Source of the DNA: Clostridia bacterium
Lineage (GTDB): Bacteria > Bacillota > Clostridia > Oscillospirales > CAG-272
DNA: 33,675 nucleotides
Assembly (NCBI GenBank): GCA_017628875.1
Contig: JAGBYG010000045.1
Span: forward strand, 1-33,675
Reading direction: 5' to 3'
Below are positions 20,375 through 29,430 of this stretch, one piece after another. The number at the start of each line of letters is the position of its first letter. Within the stretch, counting starts at the first letter, position 1. The translations under genes were made by a program, and so were the position numbers. The notes below the pieces were generated by a model. The model was not told the origin of the DNA. It ran no database searches and saw only the letters and a program-made list of their open reading frames with translations.

Positions 20375-23300
20375 TTACATATAAATGTTCCAGAAATCCT
20401 GCTGGAATTTCTTGTCGGTAATGCCAACAGCTTCAAGGGCTTTGACATAACTTGTATAAGATTTCTTAGTACCATAGTTACCAAGAGAAGTAACCGCGCT
20501 TGCCGCTTTTGCAACCATAGCAGAACTATGGCCTTTGGCTTTAACTTTGTTGGCTTTCGCAAGCTGTTTCTCGGAGAAACCTTTAAATTTTCCTCCTTCA
20601 TAAGTTTTGCTTCCGCTACCAACATTGTATTTAGCAAGCGCTTCTTCAGCAGAATAACCTTTTTTAACAAAAGCAGCGATATCGCCTTCTTTATTGACGG
20701 AAGAATCTGCTTTAGCCATATAGAAATCCAAAGCTTCTTTGTCGTTCTTTGTTGCTTCTTTATAGTTGCTCATATCAGCATCCAGAACATTTTCAATGAA
20801 AGCCATATTTTCTTTTGCCGTAGTGTTTTTGTTAGCAATAAGCTGTTTGATAATTCTCTGCTGGGTTCCGTCACCGCCGATTTCTTTTTCCTTCTTGATA
20901 AGATTATAAGCAGAAAGAATGTTTTCCGGATCGGAAGAAGATTCTTTATATTTGCTCATATCTACGCCGCCTGCGGTTTCAAGAAGAACAAGGTCTTGTT
21001 TTGCATCAGTTTTCTTATCCGCAATAAGATAATCGTACATCTGCAAATCCGCACTTTTGCCGCCTTCTTCGGTAACGATATTGCTTTTAAAGTTTTTCGC
21101 AAGAAGAAAACTTTCAGGAGAAGCCCCTTCTTCTTTTGCTTTTTCAAGATTGCTGTACCATTTTTCAGTAGGAACATAATCGGAAACTTCTTGCTTTCCT
21201 TTTACATTACCGAAAGAATAAACGTCTTTGACAACTTTCACTTGCTGTTCGGCAGGAAGATTTTTAAACTCCCCGTTTTTAACAAGCTGGGAAAGCATAT
21301 CATATTTCGTTTTTCCTGCGGCTTTACTTGCTTCAACATATTCTTTAGAAGAAAGATTTTTATCAACTTTGTTAACAGTAAAGTTTTTAGGGAAACTTGT
21401 AGGAAAAACAGATTCTCCGGTTTCTGCGTAAAGCTGTTTGAGGACTTCGTCAGCTTCGGTGACGGTTTTTTTCTTGTAATAACCGGGAGATAAGAAATTC
21501 TCCAAAACCCTAACTCCAAGATTGTCACTTTGTTCTTGGGTTCTTCCCCAAGCATCAACGTATTCAGGGAGTTTTTGAGAAAGTCCGGGGATTTTCTGCA
21601 TAGCTCTTTGAAGCGGAATCTGCCATTCGTCAGGGATTTTGTCTGTTTTGTCAACGTAATAGGCATTTCTTCTCGTTCCGTCAACGGTTTGTGCAACTTG
21701 AGAAAGCAAAGAAGGAACAGCTTGAAGAACATAAGAAGCCAACAAATCTTGTGCAAGACCGCTAATTGCGTTTCCTTCACTTCCGTAGTTAGAACCAAGG
21801 AAGCTATCGAGATTTTGAAGCATACTCATCTCAAGCATAGGGTTTGCAATTTTATCAAGGTTTTTAATTATTCCCCAAGCGACTTCTCCCCATTTTTTGT
21901 CTTCGCCATATTCTTTTTTAAGTACTCTAACCGTTTCAGCGCCAAGGAAAAGAGGAATTGCCGTAGGAGCAAGCCAGTCAAGAGTGTAGCTTCCGTCACC
22001 GATTTTCAACGCGTAAGCTTGTTCTCCCTGAAGCTTTGCAAATTCTTTTTCGTTCTTGTCTTCGTCTTCACTACCGGTAAGAACTCCTTTAAGGGCAAGA
22101 ACAATTCCTAAAGCGTAAATGCCACTTCCCGTAAGGCCGGAAGAAATGTGGTCTATCATTTCGTTTGCAGTAATATCCCCGTTCTTTACCGCTTTGCCAT
22201 CTAAAGCAAGCGTTGTAGCAAGCCCCACGGGGCTATACTCAACTGCTCTTGCCAAGACGTTAATAGGAGTTTTTCTAAAAGGAACAACAGCGTCAACAAA
22301 AGGACGAAGTTTTATTTTTACTCCTTTGTATTTAATTTCCGTATTAGAAAGTTTTTCAAGTGCATTTGCTATTGCGGAAGTATCACGATAAGTTGCCTTT
22401 CGTGCTTCTTTAGCAGCATAGTTTTCAGCAGAAGTTCTTTGTGCTTCTGTAAGGTTGTTAGCATCAAGGTTGTTCGCCGTAAGATACTGTGTAAGAGAAT
22501 CAATGTATGCGTTTTTAAGGAACAAAACGTCTTCTGCTTCAAGAAGGGTGCTGTTTCCTTTTACTAATTTTCTTGCAGGAGTAAGTACAGCATTAAAAAA
22601 CTTTTTGGTTTCTGTTTCTTCACCGCTAAGACGGAAAGGTTCTATTTTGGATTCAACTTCGGATTCAAAACGATAGTTACCGCCACCCAAAAGAGCTTTT
22701 TTGTTTTTCTTAAAACTTTCTTTTGCAAAATCTCTGTTTTCTTTGCTTGCAAGTTTAACAGAAGCGGTTTTTTCGTCAATCCAATTTGCCTTGTACGCAA
22801 CGTCTTCAATTCCTGCCTTAACAAGATTTTTTAATTTTCTTGCAGGAAGAAACGCAAAGTTACCGAACATATTTCGAATATGGGTTTTCGGATTTCCCAG
22901 CATCGAAAAATATCTCCAAGCGTTCCACATACTTGCAAGGTCATTCCAAACGCCTTTGTCGATCTGTTTTGCAATATCTTCCGCAACAGCATCGTTTGCA
23001 GCTTGAATCTCTTCTTCGGTTTTTGCATTAAAAACTTTTCTTATGGTTTCTTCGGAAAGTTCAATTTTCTTCTTTTGGTTTTTATCCTTGTTGAATTTTT
23101 CCGTAATTTTTTGTGCGTGATAAAGTCTTCCTTCAGGGGAAAGTCTTTTAAGAATACGTTGAGATTGAAGCGCATCACCGGTACGGCTGCTGTTAGAAAC
23201 AAGAAGGGAAGCAAGTTCTATTGCTGTGTCCGTTTCTCCATTTTGTGCCGCCATAGAATAAAGAATTTCGCCAAAAACAACATCGTCTTTTGAAAGAAGC

Positions 23301-25666
23301 TTGTCATCGCTATAAAGCGTTCTAAATTCGTTTACAGCTTCGCCGTAAGTTTTTCCTTCAAGTCGTTTTGTCGCTTTTTCAACCGCTTCTTTATTAGATT
23401 TGCCTTTGTTTTCAAAAGTTCCCGCGGCAACTTCTTTTTCAAAAGCAGGAATAAGTTTGTCCGGAGTAACCTTTGCTTCCATAAAGTTTCTTGCACCCTG
23501 CGAAACTCTATTGCCTTGAGCATCTTTTTTAGGAACATTAGCATCGCGGCCCATAGGTTCTTCACCGGGTTCAAAAACTCCATGCTCATTTTGAAGGTGT
23601 GCATAACTTGTAGGATTACTTTGAGCAGCACCAACGGTATTTACACCGAAACCGCCATCACCTTGAGCACCGTTTTGAGCACCAAGGTTTTTTTGAGCAT
23701 CCGTGTTTTCGTTCTTGACAACATCATTGTCTTGTGCTATTTTGTTGTTAGAAGAACGGTCTTCCCAAGCGGTTTCGGACGTATATCCGAGAGGTTTATC
23801 ACCACTTGGAGCGGGAGGAGTTCTTCTTTTTTTTATTTCTTCTTTAAGCCCAGCAATATCTGGAATATCCCCTGTACCAACTTTAATCATTTGTTTGTTA
23901 GCAAGAGTATTTCCTTCTTTTATTGCTTCAAGGTAATATGTTGTTCCATTATGACGCTTTTCGTAATAAATACCTTGAGAACCATTTTCTTTGGTAACAA
24001 CATACACATTGTCATAATTATTTACAATATCCGGTATCTGCTTAATGTCTTCGGCAGTTATCGGATATTTTTCATTTGTGCCTTCGCCGTGGCTATTTTT
24101 AATATGTCGAATGTCATTATCAACTAAAGTATGATAATATCCGTCAACGTCAACTCCATAAATGCTTTCAACATCATTTACAAGTCTATCATTTGTTTTT
24201 CCATATTTTATTTGACCAATTTGTTTTTCTGGAAGATGCTCCGGGTCTTGTTTTGCTTTATTGCTATATTCAAACGAATAATCGACATAATTATTGATAT
24301 CTTCTTGAGTAGCAAGGTTCCCACTGGTGCCGATTTTTTTGTCAAAAATTCCTTTAGCCACAACTTTATCTGTATTGCTGTTTCCCGCTTTTGCAAACGC
24401 CCCTTCCTGCTCGTTTGTGACTTCAGGAGTGACATTTTCCGCTTCTGTAATCGGTGCTTCTGCGGGGGCTACAGCGGGTTCTGCCGAAGGGGAATAATTA
24501 ACCGTGCCAAAGCCACCACCAATAAGAGAACCGATTGCTGCTCCGCGAAGTGCTTCTATCAAATCAAAGTCAATGGTGACTTCTCCTTTAAACACCATGT
24601 CTGCAATAACATCGGAAATAGTATTTACAGCAGATTCAGCAAATTCCTCTCCACCTTCTTCAAGAGCATTTTTTGCAATGTTTCCGATAAGGCTTGTTGT
24701 GGCTTGCGTGCTCAACTTATTTGTTCCCGGAATAACGGATTTCAAAATGCTGTTTTTTGCCGCTCCGATACCGCCAAGTCTTTCAAGAACAACACCAGCA
24801 GCGCCGGTTGCTACTCCTCTAAAAAGTGCTTCTCCTTTGTCCGCTCCTGCTTCGCGCTGCGTTCTGTATTCTTCAAGGCCAGCGCCAATACCCTGCGAAA
24901 ACGCAATATTGCCCGGCCCAAAGAAAACAGCATTAGAACCCGTTTGCGTTAGTGCATCTGCTGTATCAATAAGGAAATCTCCAACATTGCCCGTATTTTC
25001 CTTTGCTTTCCAGATCTGTTCGTCTGCAATATCTCCGACTTGTCCTGCTACATTGTTTTGAACAACTCTATCTGCGTTGTTTACAAGCCATTCTTCAAAA
25101 CCGTTTTGAGGTTCAAGTCTGTCCTTGATAAAATATGCAGCATTTTCAATAGTTTCGCCCGGAACAGAACGAAAACGATTTATAATTCCTTTGGCTAAAC
25201 CGTCGCCTTCGCTTTGAAGGTAAGCTTCGCCTTTAAGAACGTTCTCATAAATCTGGTCGCTTGTAGCTTGCTTTCTTTTCTGTGCGGCAGGAACATATTT
25301 CTCCGCTTCGGAAGAAACAGCCTTTGCAGAAGCGGTAGGGGTAGCTTTAGCCGCAACACTTTCCGAAATCTGCTGTTTTCTTTTCTGTGCCACGGGAGTG
25401 TAATCTTGCTCTTTCTTCGCTTCTGCGTGCTGAAGTTTATAACTGTCTTTCGCCCCAACAAGGTCTTGTTCCTTTGTCTTTTTAGCATTTTTTATTGCAG
25501 CTTCAGTTTTTATTTTTTCTACTTTTTGTTTTTTAGCATCTTCCTGCTCTTTTACCATCGAACTTTTTATTTCGCTGGTAGTTTTTGCTCCGCTTTTAAT
25601 TGCGGTAGTTGCTTGTTTTTTTGTGCTTTCGTACAAAGCCTTTTTCTGTGCTTCAGTTAATGCCCT
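20375..25666 (-). CDS. Giant polyvalent/ejection protein with PBECR-type nuclease domain; AGG in start position
   Basis: About 1763 residues. Lys/Ala/Glu-rich coiled N-terminus with YTPVAQKRKQ/YVPAAQKRKQ repeats; a Gly-rich hydrophobic region (around 240-380); a PBECR3-like RNase domain at about 485-610 (YYHTLVDNDIRHIKNSHGE with the His motif, then YLEAIKEGN); a region with NPKTHIRNMFGNF and VVPFRKTPINVLARAVEYSP typical of large polyvalent phage proteins; and C-terminal YKE repeats. It is probably an internal virion protein injected with DNA. The start is AGG 25666 (M-A-L-T-E-A-Q), 6 bases after GGCGGTG; the first other in-frame start is TTG 25636. Confidence 0.88.
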   Translation of the reverse strand, partial: RALTEAQKKALYESTKKQATTAIKSGAKTTSEIKSSMVKEQEDAKKQKVEKIKTEAAIKNAKKTKEQDLVGAKDSYKLQHAEAKKEQDYTPVAQKRKQQISESVAAKATPTASAKAVSSEAEKYVPAAQKRKQATSDQIYENVLKGEAYLQSEGDGLAKGIINRFRSVPGETIENAAYFIKDRLEPQNGFEEWLVNNADRVVQNNVAGQVGDIADEQIWKAKENTGNVGDFLIDTADALTQTGSNAVFFGPGNIAFSQGIGAGLEEYRTQREAGADKGEALFRGVATGAAGVVLERLGGIGAAKNSILKSVIPGTNKLSTQATTSLIGNIAKNALEEGGEEFAESAVNTISDVIADMVFKGEVTIDFDLIEALRGAAIGSLIGGGFGTVNYSPSAEPAVAPAEAPITEAENVTPEVTNEQEGAFAKAGNSNTDKVVAKGIFDKKIGTSGNLATQEDINNYVDYSFEYSNKAKQDPEHLPEKQIGQIKYGKTNDRLVNDVESIYGVDVDGYYHTLVDNDIRHIKNSHGEGTNEKYPITAEDIKQIPDIVNNYDNVYVVTKENGSQGIYYEKRHNGTTYYLEAIKEGNTLANKQMIKVGTGDIPDIAGLKEEIKKRRTPPAPSGDKPLGYTSETAWEDRSSNNKIAQDNDVVKNENTDAQKNLGAQNGAQGDGGFGVNTVGAAQSNPTSYAHLQNEHGVFEPGEEPMGRDANVPKKDAQGNRVSQGARNFMEAKVTPDKLIPAFEKEVAAGTFENKGKSNKEAVEKATKRLEGKTYGEAVNEFRTLYSDDKLLSKDDVVFGEILYSMAAQNGETDTAIELASLLVSNSSRTGDALQSQRILKRLSPEGRLYHAQKITEKFNKDKNQKKKIELSEETIRKVFNAKTEEEIQAANDAVAEDIAKQIDKGVWNDLASMWNAWRYFSMLGNPKTHIRNMFGNFAFLPARKLKNLVKAGIEDVAYKANWIDEKTASVKLASKENRDFAKESFKKNKKALLGGGNYRFESEVESKIEPFRLSGEETETKKFFNAVLTPARKLVKGNSTLLEAEDVLFLKNAYIDSLTQYLTANNLDANNLTEAQRTSAENYAAKEARKATYRDTSAIANALEKLSNTEIKYKGVKIKLRPFVDAVVPFRKTPINVLARAVEYSPVGLATTLALDGKAVKNGDITANEMIDHISSGLTGSGIYALGIVLALKGVLTGSEDEDKNEKEFAKLQGEQAYALKIGDGSYTLDWLAPTAIPLFLGAETVRVLKKEYGEDKKWGEVAWGIIKNLDKIANPMLEMSMLQNLDSFLGSNYGSEGNAISGLAQDLLASYVLQAVPSLLSQVAQTVDGTRRNAYYVDKTDKIPDEWQIPLQRAMQKIPGLSQKLPEYVDAWGRTQEQSDNLGVRVLENFLSPGYYKKKTVTEADEVLKQLYAETGESVFPTSFPKNFTVNKVDKNLSSKEYVEASKAAGKTKYDMLSQLVKNGEFKNLPAEQQVKVVKDVYSFGNVKGKQEVSDYVPTEKWYSNLEKAKEEGASPESFLLAKNFKSNIVTEEGGKSADLQMYDYLIADKKTDAKQDLVLLETAGGVDMSKYKESSSDPENILSAYNLIKKEKEIGGDGTQQRIIKQLIANKNTTAKENMAFIENVLDADMSNYKEATKNDKEALDFYMAKADSSVNKEGDIAAFVKKGYSAEEALAKYNVGSGSKTYEGGKFKGFSEKQLAKANKVKAKGHSSAMVAKAASAVTSLGNYGTKKSYTSYVKALEAVGITDKKFQQDFWNIYM

Positions 25667-25679
25667 TCAAATCACCGCC

Positions 25680-26051
25680 TTAATATACATCAATGATTTT
25701 GTGCGGAATATATTTATTCGCTGCATTTACTCCCCTAACATAATACTGTCCGAATTTATTGGAACGATAATCGTTGTCATCATCAATAAATGCGTAAGAA
25801 GCAATTCCATAAGGGAAAGCCCCAAGAGTAAGGCTATCGTGGTAAACAATGTCTTCGTTAATGGTCTTAATAATCTGCGGTGCAAGAAGAAGTTCTTCTT
25901 TGTTCCAAGTACGAATGGCGTTCTCAACTTCAAAAGTTTCAAGCATCATAGTGTTAAGCCAGCCTACAACATATCTCTGTAAGTCAGGGTTATCGGAAGG
26001 AATTTCCGGAATGTAGCTTATACCAATCTCATAAATCTCTTTAGCTGTCAA
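25680..26051 (-). CDS. Head-tail connector-like protein
   Basis: 123 residues. TTG start 26051 overlaps the portal stop (CTTTGA). Helical with MTAKEIYEIGISYIPEIPSD, WLNTMMLETFEVENAIR, YHDSLTLGAFPYGIAS and ending KIIDVY; I recall relatives directly downstream of podovirus portals. It likely completes the portal ring. Gene order portal-connector-giant protein supports this. Confidence 0.8.
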   Translation of the reverse strand: MTAKEIYEIGISYIPEIPSDNPDLQRYVVGWLNTMMLETFEVENAIRTWNKEELLLAPQIIKTINEDIVYHDSLTLGAFPYGIASYAFIDDDNDYRSNKFGQYYVRGVNAANKYIPHKIIDVY

Positions 26052-27685
26052 AGCGTTTCACCATCCATTCTGTCAACAGTTTCTGCTTTAGTGTTCATTC
26101 TGTCTTCTGCGGTAACTCCAATGTAATTAGGGTTTGTTCCCATAGCCTGCTCCATCTGCATCTGCTGCTGCATAGCCATATTCATCTTCTGCTGTGCGCG
26201 AAGTTTAGAAATAAGCTTGCTCTTGTTTTTAACAACATGGTCAGGAAGTGCTTCCAGATACATAATGGGGTCTTCGCCAAAGATGCCGTTAACAAGCATT
26301 CCGTCTGCGGTCTGTGCCTGCGCAATCTCGCTCCAATAAGCAGAAGCACCGATATCAACAGTAAGCTGAAGGTCATCATAATCTTTTGCATCAAAGTCAA
26401 ATTCAACAAGCTGTTTGTCTTCTTCGCCAAGCTGGTCGAAAACATCATAAGTAACGGTTCTTGTGCCGTAGTTTACTCTCATAATCTCAAGCATGATAAC
26501 AACACAATCTTCCCAGAACTGGTAATATGCCTGTCGCTGAAGTTCAAGCGGAGCAGCGGAAGCTTTCTGTGTTGCAATGATTGCGGAAGTGTTTTCCGGT
26601 TTGATATCACCGAGAGCAGCATCGGAAGCACCCATAAGCTCTTTGGAATAATCAATGGTCTTGTCAACAAGATAAAGTGCCTGCTGGCTCATGTCGCTCG
26701 GCTTGGTGCTCTGCATAACCGCATCGTTTACACCGCCAACAACGCCAATGGCCTGACCGACAGCATTATCCCAACCGTTAGGGAATTTAGTCATATCGTA
26801 AACAATTTTGGGGAAAGCCATAGTCTTGTGGTGAACCATGCTCATTGCCAACAGCTTGTTTACAAAAATCTGGTTAGGAATAAGTCCGGTAATTGCACTC
26901 TGTCCGTGATAGCTGGATTTTACATTTTCCCACTGCATCCAAGCAATCGGATAAAGTCTGTATTCGGTGTCGGTGTCCTCTTTAAGCATTACTTTTTTGG
27001 TACATTTTGCAAAGTGAACAGTACCTTTTTCTTTCCAGAAACGAGTAAGAACGGTTACAAGTTCATCGTCAAAATCTTCGTCTTCTCCGTAATATCTTTC
27101 TCGATCCGGAGTAATGCTGTCAATGTCTTCTTTCTTAACACCGTAAGCCTTTGCCATCTTCTTAACTTTTTCAAGAGTAAGTCGCTGAACAACAATAATT
27201 CTGTCTTGGGTCTGGACTTCATCGTTGTGCGGGTTTCCGAAAAGAACTTTGGTGTTGTCGGTAAGTTCAATGGCAATATCTTCTTCGTCATTGTCATAAT
27301 AGAAGAAGAAACATCCGTCACCGTCAACAGCCGCATTACGAAGCATTTTTCTTGCTTTGGTTTTTGCTTTCGTCTTTTCAATAACTCTGTCGATTTCGTT
27401 CTTGAAAACATCACAACAAACCCTTGCTTCAGGGGTGTCCTGCTTTGCCCTGAACTGAACAGCAATGTCATCCGAAACAAGCTGTGAAATAAAATAAGTA
27501 ACTACCCTTTTAAGGAAGTTAAAAGTAGGTTTATCAATGTCAGGAGCATTAATTCCAATCCACTGATTGCCAATGTAAAAGTTTTCGTTCTTCTTTACAT
27601 TTTCGTGGAGTTCAATAGTGTCATTGTATCTTTCGCCATTCTCAAACTCCTTAAATATGCTTTCCGGAGTAATTTTTCTTTCCCT
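26048..27685 (-). CDS. Portal protein (P22-like); AGG in start position
   Basis: About 545 residues. Landmarks: NENFYIGNQWIGIN and FNFLKRVVTYFISQL near the N-terminus, MLRNAAVDGDGCFFFYYDN, GLIPNQIFVNKLLAMSM, PENTSAIIATQKASAAPLE, LRVNYG-type ends and a Gln/Met-rich tail. It forms the dodecameric DNA gate. No ATG/GTG/TTG is in frame between the upstream stop and Met at 27346, which would lose about 113 conserved residues. At the right place stands AGG-GAA (27685), 10 bases after AGGAGG, overlapping the upstream stop as taAGG, where other genes have taATGG. Confidence 0.9.
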   Translation of the reverse strand, partial: RERKITPESIFKEFENGERYNDTIELHENVKKNENFYIGNQWIGINAPDIDKPTFNFLKRVVTYFISQLVSDDIAVQFRAKQDTPEARVCCDVFKNEIDRVIEKTKAKTKARKMLRNAAVDGDGCFFFYYDNDEEDIAIELTDNTKVLFGNPHNDEVQTQDRIIVVQRLTLEKVKKMAKAYGVKKEDIDSITPDRERYYGEDEDFDDELVTVLTRFWKEKGTVHFAKCTKKVMLKEDTDTEYRLYPIAWMQWENVKSSYHGQSAITGLIPNQIFVNKLLAMSMVHHKTMAFPKIVYDMTKFPNGWDNAVGQAIGVVGGVNDAVMQSTKPSDMSQQALYLVDKTIDYSKELMGASDAALGDIKPENTSAIIATQKASAAPLELQRQAYYQFWEDCVVIMLEIMRVNYGTRTVTYDVFDQLGEEDKQLVEFDFDAKDYDDLQLTVDIGASAYWSEIAQAQTADGMLVNGIFGEDPIMYLEALPDHVVKNKSKLISKLRAQQKMNMAMQQQMQMEQAMGTNPNYIGVTAEDRMNTKAETVDRMDGETL

Positions 27686-27888
27686 TAATCAATTTCCTCC
27701 TGTCCTTTGGAAGTTCCGTCATACGCAGCAAAGTTCGCCCATTGCTGTCGCATTCTTCTTTCCGCTCTTTTTTCTTCCGATTCAAGAACTTCTGCTTTCG
27801 CTTTATATCCTTTGCAAATGATAAAGGCGGCAACGCCCGTAAGTGCGCCGCCTATAATCATTCCAAGTGCAAAACAAACAACTTCCAT
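27685..27888 (-). CDS. 67-residue single-span membrane protein
   Basis: ATG 27888 overlaps the upstream stop (TAATGG). Starts MEVVCFALGMIIGGALTGVA (N-terminal span with IICKG), then a charged helical tail (KAEVLESEEKRAERRMRQQW). Probably N-out membrane peptide of unknown role; a spanin-like outer protein is not supported. Its end carries the portal ribosome site AGGAGG. Confidence 0.75.
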   Translation of the reverse strand: MEVVCFALGMIIGGALTGVAAFIICKGYKAKAEVLESEEKRAERRMRQQWANFAAYDGTSKGQEEID

Positions 27889-28304
27889 TATTTAACTTCC
27901 TCCCATCCCTGCGGATATGCCACCGGGGTATAAACATTTGCGTTCAAAAGGCTCTTGTAAATCTTTCCGTCTGCTTCCCAATATCCAAGTTCGTCTTTGG
28001 AAAAAGCCGTGGTAACGGTGATAACTTCCGGAATAACTCTAACACCATTATGGTAGTTGATTTTCTCCCAAAGGCTCGGAGCAAAATGCGGGTTATTTTC
28101 TTCGGTGTCCCAAAGAGTAACAGCCGCTTTGTAAAGAACGCCTTCAAAGTTAATTCTCGTTCCTGCGGAAATTGCTTTGCCGTCATATTTCATGTGCTCA
28201 TAAAAGTCAGGGCTTTCGCTTGCCGCTTTGTCATCAAGATGAATTGCCGCCGCTTCGATCTGTTTACGGAAAGCAATAGCATCAGCCTTCGTCAGTATTT
28301 TCAT
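27888..28304 (-). CDS. Carbohydrate-binding-module-like tail accessory protein
   Basis: 138 residues from ATG 28304, after GGGGAGGTGG. The C-terminal DELGYWEADGKIYKSLLN and YTPVAYPQGWEEV segment resembles a chitin-binding type 5/12 module (aromatic W-Y-Y-P-W pattern), also found in phage tail fibre-linked proteins. The N-terminus is helical (TKADAIAFRKQIEAAAIHL). It probably aids surface adsorption. Overlaps the next upstream gene by 23 bases. Confidence 0.7.
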   Translation of the reverse strand: MKILTKADAIAFRKQIEAAAIHLDDKAASESPDFYEHMKYDGKAISAGTRINFEGVLYKAAVTLWDTEENNPHFAPSLWEKINYHNGVRVIPEVITVTTAFSKDELGYWEADGKIYKSLLNANVYTPVAYPQGWEEVK

Positions 28305-28584
28305 CTGCTACCACCTCCCCAGTTATAATGTCAAGAAGTTCCCTCTGTTCTTTTGCAATGATTGCTTCGTATTCTTCCTGCCAAATCATCTCACAATAAA
28401 CAGTTTCAAGTCCTTCCATAGGTTCTCTACCTTCAAGGTTAAAAGGCTTGTTTCTAATCGCCACACCTTGTGCTTCTGCTTCGGAACAAATTCCGTAATA
28501 GCCATTTCCAAGAAGGCGAATGTATGTAGGTTCAAATTCTGTGCCTACATAAGTTCCGTCTGTTAAAGAGTATTTATAAAGCAT
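28282..28584 (-). CDS. 100-residue tail-fibre accessory protein
   Basis: ATG 28584 after AAGGAAGG. Starts MLYKYSLTDGTYVGTEFEPT, then GICSEAEAQGVAIRNKPFNL and an acidic coiled end (YEAIIAKEQRELLDIITGE). I know similar small genes after tail fibre genes (chaperone or baseplate-linked), but I do not name a family. It sits between fibre and CBM-like genes. Confidence 0.7.
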   Translation of the reverse strand: MLYKYSLTDGTYVGTEFEPTYIRLLGNGYYGICSEAEAQGVAIRNKPFNLEGREPMEGLETVYCEMIWQEEYEAIIAKEQRELLDIITGEVVADENTDEG

Positions 28585-28598
28585 TTATTCACCTTCCT

Positions 28599-29417
28599 TT
28601 AAGTTAAGTTGGTATTGCCACGATAGATTTTGAAGAAACCAGCTTTGCCTGCACCGCCAACTCCAGAGTTGCCGTTACCGCCAGCACCACCAACATTTCC
28701 GCCGGTATAGCCAGCCGCACCACCATAGCCACCAGCCCCAGCTTGTGCATAACTACCCGTTCCACCCTTTCCCCCGTTGAGGTTAGCATAGTTACCGCCA
28801 CTTGCAACACCGCCAGCACCGCCAGCACCGCCGCTATTCAAAGGGCCTTGTGAACCATTCGCTCCGCTCGTAACGGATAACGTATCGTAGGTTTCCAAAG
28901 AGCTATTTATGGAAGCAGAGGAAACAGCACCAACACCACCGACAGTTAAAACAATAGTGTCATCTTTGTTCATTTTAATTCTTGAACAAGAGTAACCGCC
29001 ACCACCACCGCCACCGCCAGCGACATATACTGAATGTCCGTTCGCACCATTGCCGCTTGCTCCAAATACTTCAATTTGAAAATATCCGTTTTCGGGTGCT
29101 GTCCAAGTCTGTGAAGCTGTGATGATTGCAAGTTCTTCATATCCCGAAGGTTCTTGCGGAAAGAACGAAAGGGTTTCTTCAACATTATGCTCAACTAAAA
29201 CTTCGGTGCTTTTCGTTTCTCCGTCAAGCGTTGCGGAAATAGTCCAAGTTCCCTCTTTTTTAAGTTCAAAAATAGTTTTTCCGCTCGTTCCTACCGTTTG
29301 AGAAATTTCCGTGTTTCCAAGTGTGGCTTTAACAACCGCACCTTCTTCTGTAAAAACAGTAAGTATGCAAGGAATGCCACCGCTTCCTCCTGCGGTTATC
29401 GCTTTTCCAATAATCAT
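28599..29417 (-). CDS. Gly-rich tail fibre protein
   Basis: 272 residues from ATG 29417 after GGAGGTGG. An N-terminal Ig/carboxypeptidase-regulatory-like domain (GNTEISQTVGTSGKTIFELK, EGTWTISATLDGETKS) is followed by a glycine-rich domain (residues about 130-265) of collagen- or polyglycine-like repeats (GGAGGAGGVASGGN, GGKGGTGSYAQAGAGGYGG). The Gly-rich tip is typical of variable phage fibre tips and adsorption proteins. Its first domain is a paralogue of the next gene's N-terminus. Confidence 0.8.
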   Translation of the reverse strand: MIIGKAITAGGSGGIPCILTVFTEEGAVVKATLGNTEISQTVGTSGKTIFELKKEGTWTISATLDGETKSTEVLVEHNVEETLSFFPQEPSGYEELAIITASQTWTAPENGYFQIEVFGASGNGANGHSVYVAGGGGGGGGYSCSRIKMNKDDTIVLTVGGVGAVSSASINSSLETYDTLSVTSGANGSQGPLNSGGAGGAGGVASGGNYANLNGGKGGTGSYAQAGAGGYGGAAGYTGGNVGGAGGNGNSGVGGAGKAGFFKIYRGNTNLT

Positions 29418-29430
29418 TTAAGCCACCTCC

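Noticed and set aside
20354..21493. 379-residue and other plus-strand frames opposite the giant late protein
   Set aside because: Phe/Cys-rich compositions typical of antisense frames of Lys/Glu-rich genes, no ribosome sites; the minus-strand gene has family domains.
26237..27487. 416-residue plus-strand frame opposite the portal
   Set aside because: Antisense shadow; the minus strand has clear portal motifs.
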